Shown here in pieces: positions 61,805-64,000 of a stretch of DNA of 64,000 nucleotides. The notes under the pieces were generated by a model. The model saw only the letters and a list, made by a program, of their open reading frames with translations, searched no databases and had not been told where the DNA came from. Source of the stretch: Lewinellaceae bacterium. Its GTDB lineage: Bacteria; Bacteroidota; Bacteroidia; Chitinophagales; Saprospiraceae. Position numbers and translations under genes: made by a program. The stretch lies in assembly GCA_020636195.1 (NCBI GenBank), contig JACJYH010000003.1, forward strand, positions 372,001-436,000, given 5' to 3'. The stretch's first letter is position 1, and each line of letters opens with the position of its first letter.

Positions 61805-64000
61805 ATGAGACACATCTACTCCAATATATTGACCATTGTCTTCCTATTGGTAGGCACCATAGGACGCGCACAGGTCAGCTACATTTCCATGCATACAGAT
61901 GCGACCATTGATGCCGTCACGAAAGATATGAGCAAGCCTACAGGCAGCACCGCTGGTGTATCGGGACTCCAAAACGGCGCTTCGGTCTATACCATTCCCT
62001 TGACCTTGCCCACGGGAGCGCATGGCGTCGCTCCGGACTTGGCATTACAATACAGCAGCACCGGCAGGAGCACAGCCTTTGGCTACGGCTGGGGACTGAC
62101 GGGGCTCTCCGCTATATCGAGAGTGGGACAAAGCAAGTACTATGACAACAATGTGACGGGCGTGGACTACACCAACCAAGATCGGTACAGCCTCGATGGG
62201 AATCGGCTTGTACTCCTCTCGGGGTCGTATGGTTCTGTGGGCAGTGTGTATGGCTTTGAAGCCGAGAACTTCAGTAGGATCACATTTGACGGTACGGAGG
62301 GTGCTCCTGCCTACTTCATCCATGAGATGAAGGACGGCACCAAGTACACCTACGGTAACAGCAGCGATAGCAAGCTGATAGGGACACCACCGCATATCAA
62401 GGATTGGTACCTGTCCAAGATCACCTATCCCGATGGTACCTACATCGAATTCCATTACAGTAATTTGACCTACAACGGGTACAGCGAATTGGTGCCTGAC
62501 GAGATACATTATACAGGCAATGCTGCGGCAGGGCTCACTCCCTACGCGAAGGTAAAGTTTTTCTATGACCAGAGATACGATGCCAATGTGATCTACCACC
62601 GGAATGTCGGTTTTGCACGGGGCTACCTCGTCACCAAGATCGAAGTATCCACGGAGAATCAGTTGGTGCGTTCCTATACGCCGGAATATGCGTTTCGCAA
62701 TGGGAACAGCTACCTCACCAAGATCACCGAGAAAGATGGCGCAGGTGTAGGCCTCAATGCGACGCACTTCAAGTACGGTGACGAACCCACCGGCTCTAAG
62801 GTCGGTGCCACACCCAGAATTATCGGCACGAATGACGCCGTCTTCCCCTCCAATCTGAACAATGACGGCATCACCGATCTGATGATCGCCCATCAGACCG
62901 CTATGGGCTACCACGACAATTTTCACGGCGTATCGGATGCAGCCTTTTCGGTTACACTGCCTACGCAAAGCAAGGTCGTCGGCACCGCCGATAGCAACGG
63001 AGACCAAATCGATGAAGTCCTAGTACTGCAAACCATAGACAGACAAGAGCTCATAGAGGATGACCCGAATCTTGGGCCGATCTACAATTACTACCAAATC
63101 TATAAGTTCTTCCTCTACCACAATGCGGGGTTGACGGGGAGCCTGAACTATAGCACCGTGTACGAGCTACCGGGAATGAATGACACGATCTACCACGCCA
63201 ATGCCCACCTGAACAGTGTGTATGGCGGTGACTTCAATGGAGATGGTTTGGCAGATTACATCTTCATCAACGGTGCCAATACCTACGTGGCGTATGGCCA
63301 GCGCAACATCACACAGCCACTCACAGCGTGGATGGCAGTAGATGTGACGACCACGGGTTTTGTACCGGAGCCACAGTGGGGCAATGAAGTGGAGCGGCTC
63401 TACGTGATAGAGTATGACGGCGATGGCAAGTCAGACATCTTCATGGTCAATGGGTCCACTTCTATTGTACTCAGTTTTTCCGGTGCCACCCAGATGGAGC
63501 AAAAATACGTCGATGGCACCGGATTTTTTAATCAAGACATGCTGATCTATCCGTCAGATTTCAATGGCGACGGGCGTACCGACTTTCTATTGCGTGTTGA
63601 TGACAATAACAGTTCCGTATTTTGGAGCAGAGCAATCAACTTAGGTGGTCAAGGCTTCCAATCGGAGAGTTTCATTTTTACACACACTCCCTACGTAGAC
63701 CAAGTGGATTACGGAGCCTATTACGGTGACGTCATCAGTACGGGAGATTACAATGGTGACGGGCGCAGCGACATCCTACTTCTGGGTATCGAAGCGGGTG
63801 TAGGCTTTTACTCCGATCTCTACCTCAGCCTCGGTGCGTCCATGGGCAGCGTGCTCCATGAAGTCAATGGGAATTACGCCTTCAATCACTCCAGTACGGG
63901 TGCAGACTATGCCGGCATCGATGGGAAGGCGCGTACCCTCCTACGGCTGTTCACCACTTATGATCCATTGGAGATCGCCTTCAATGCGAAGTCAAAGGAG
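61805..64000 (+). CDS. SpvB/VCBS-repeat RHS-type protein, 5' part
   Basis: At least 732 codons, open to the window edge. Signal peptide MRHIYSNILTIVFLLVGTIG, then an SpvB-like domain (TLPTGAHGVAPDLALQYSST, GYGWGLTGLSAISR, WYLSKITYPDGTYIEFHY). VCBS/FG-GAP integrin-like repeats follow from about residue 340 (FPSNLNNDGITDLM, GGDFNGDGLADYIFI, PSDFNGDGRTDFLLRVD, TGDYNGDGRSDILLLG), each with a D-x-[ND]-x-D-G calcium loop. This is the N-terminal half of RHS/YD-repeat toxins or surface proteins; the repeats and toxin tip lie outside. Clearly richer in GC than the rest. Confidence 0.85.
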   Translation, partial: MRHIYSNILTIVFLLVGTIGRAQVSYISMHTDATIDAVTKDMSKPTGSTAGVSGLQNGASVYTIPLTLPTGAHGVAPDLALQYSSTGRSTAFGYGWGLTGLSAISRVGQSKYYDNNVTGVDYTNQDRYSLDGNRLVLLSGSYGSVGSVYGFEAENFSRITFDGTEGAPAYFIHEMKDGTKYTYGNSSDSKLIGTPPHIKDWYLSKITYPDGTYIEFHYSNLTYNGYSELVPDEIHYTGNAAAGLTPYAKVKFFYDQRYDANVIYHRNVGFARGYLVTKIEVSTENQLVRSYTPEYAFRNGNSYLTKITEKDGAGVGLNATHFKYGDEPTGSKVGATPRIIGTNDAVFPSNLNNDGITDLMIAHQTAMGYHDNFHGVSDAAFSVTLPTQSKVVGTADSNGDQIDEVLVLQTIDRQELIEDDPNLGPIYNYYQIYKFFLYHNAGLTGSLNYSTVYELPGMNDTIYHANAHLNSVYGGDFNGDGLADYIFINGANTYVAYGQRNITQPLTAWMAVDVTTTGFVPEPQWGNEVERLYVIEYDGDGKSDIFMVNGSTSIVLSFSGATQMEQKYVDGTGFFNQDMLIYPSDFNGDGRTDFLLRVDDNNSSVFWSRAINLGGQGFQSESFIFTHTPYVDQVDYGAYYGDVISTGDYNGDGRSDILLLGIEAGVGFYSDLYLSLGASMGSVLHEVNGNYAFNHSSTGADYAGIDGKARTLLRLFTTYDPLEIAFNAKSKE

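Noticed and set aside
60644..61815. Minus-strand frames opposite the surface-protein cluster
   Set aside because: They mirror plus-strand genes with signal peptides and recognised domains.
62045..63007. Minus-strand 320-codon frame
   Set aside because: It lies entirely opposite the SpvB/VCBS gene, whose frame has clear repeats; the long antisense frame results from the higher GC content and codon pattern.

Overview
The window looks like chromosome from a Saprospiria/Cytophaga-like member of the Bacteroidetes. Several signs point that way. One protein has a T9SS type A sorting tail, another has the gliding-type 'TPNGDGIND' C-terminal module, and there are many lipoproteins with short Bacteroidetes lipoboxes. 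Bacteroidetes-restricted families occur (DUF6090, YcxB-like, DUF6688-like, GH97, LytS/LytTR, GH3-like adenylase), and promoters fit TTTG-N19/20-TAnnTTTG. Most of the sequence is AT-rich. No rRNA, tRNA or CRISPR array was seen.

Layout. 1-6.7 kb: minus-strand genes (partial secreted protein, DUF1361 + undecaprenol/diacylglycerol kinase pair, SRPBCC, ATP-grasp, SUMF1-like lipoprotein, DUF6090). 7-47 kb: a long accessory region, almost all minus strand. It holds an NHL propeller protein, a type III restriction-modification locus (mod, a DUF3800 gene, res), a GH97 glycosidase, an esterase, a DUF2188 + TIR/deoxyribosyltransferase-like pair, a YiiX-type hydrolase, a T9SS cargo, small lipoproteins, a HigBA toxin-antitoxin pair, an AbiE-type pair, IS3 fragments and many repeats. 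The plus-strand block 36-43 kb (lpdA, a YfcE-like phosphoesterase, a 1,167-residue outer-membrane-type protein) sits inside it and is flanked by copies of a small mobile element. 47-59.5 kb is housekeeping: LytS/LytTR, NlpC/P60, MazG, a purple-acid-phosphatase-like protein, recO operon, SDR, MlaE/MlaF and an OmpR-type regulator. 60.3-64 kb is a visibly more GC-rich plus-strand cluster: a beta-helix-like secreted protein, a gliding-type C-terminal-domain protein, and the start of a large SpvB/VCBS (RHS-type) protein that runs off the window.

Main discoveries. (1) Six copies of a 131-160 bp element with GAGTATGTTTAAA inverted ends, mostly flanked by TTA direct repeats and carrying a mostly open reading frame of about 43 codons. 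One insertion splits a T9SS cargo remnant, and removing the element plus one TTA restores its frame exactly. (2) At 31.5-35.6 kb, unrelated minus-strand genes, including HigBA, are each followed by an imperfect palindrome with ATAAC/GTTAT ends, which looks like an integron-type cassette array without an integrase. (3) A two-gene DUF2188 + TIR-like pair that may be a defence module. (4) A roughly 50-bp TAGATTTG-containing repeat in front of several unrelated genes, possibly a mobile promoter. (5) A promoter-terminator pair antisense to the type III R-M locus that may be a small RNA.

All calls were made by reading the sequence. Family names come from recognised motifs and no database search was run.
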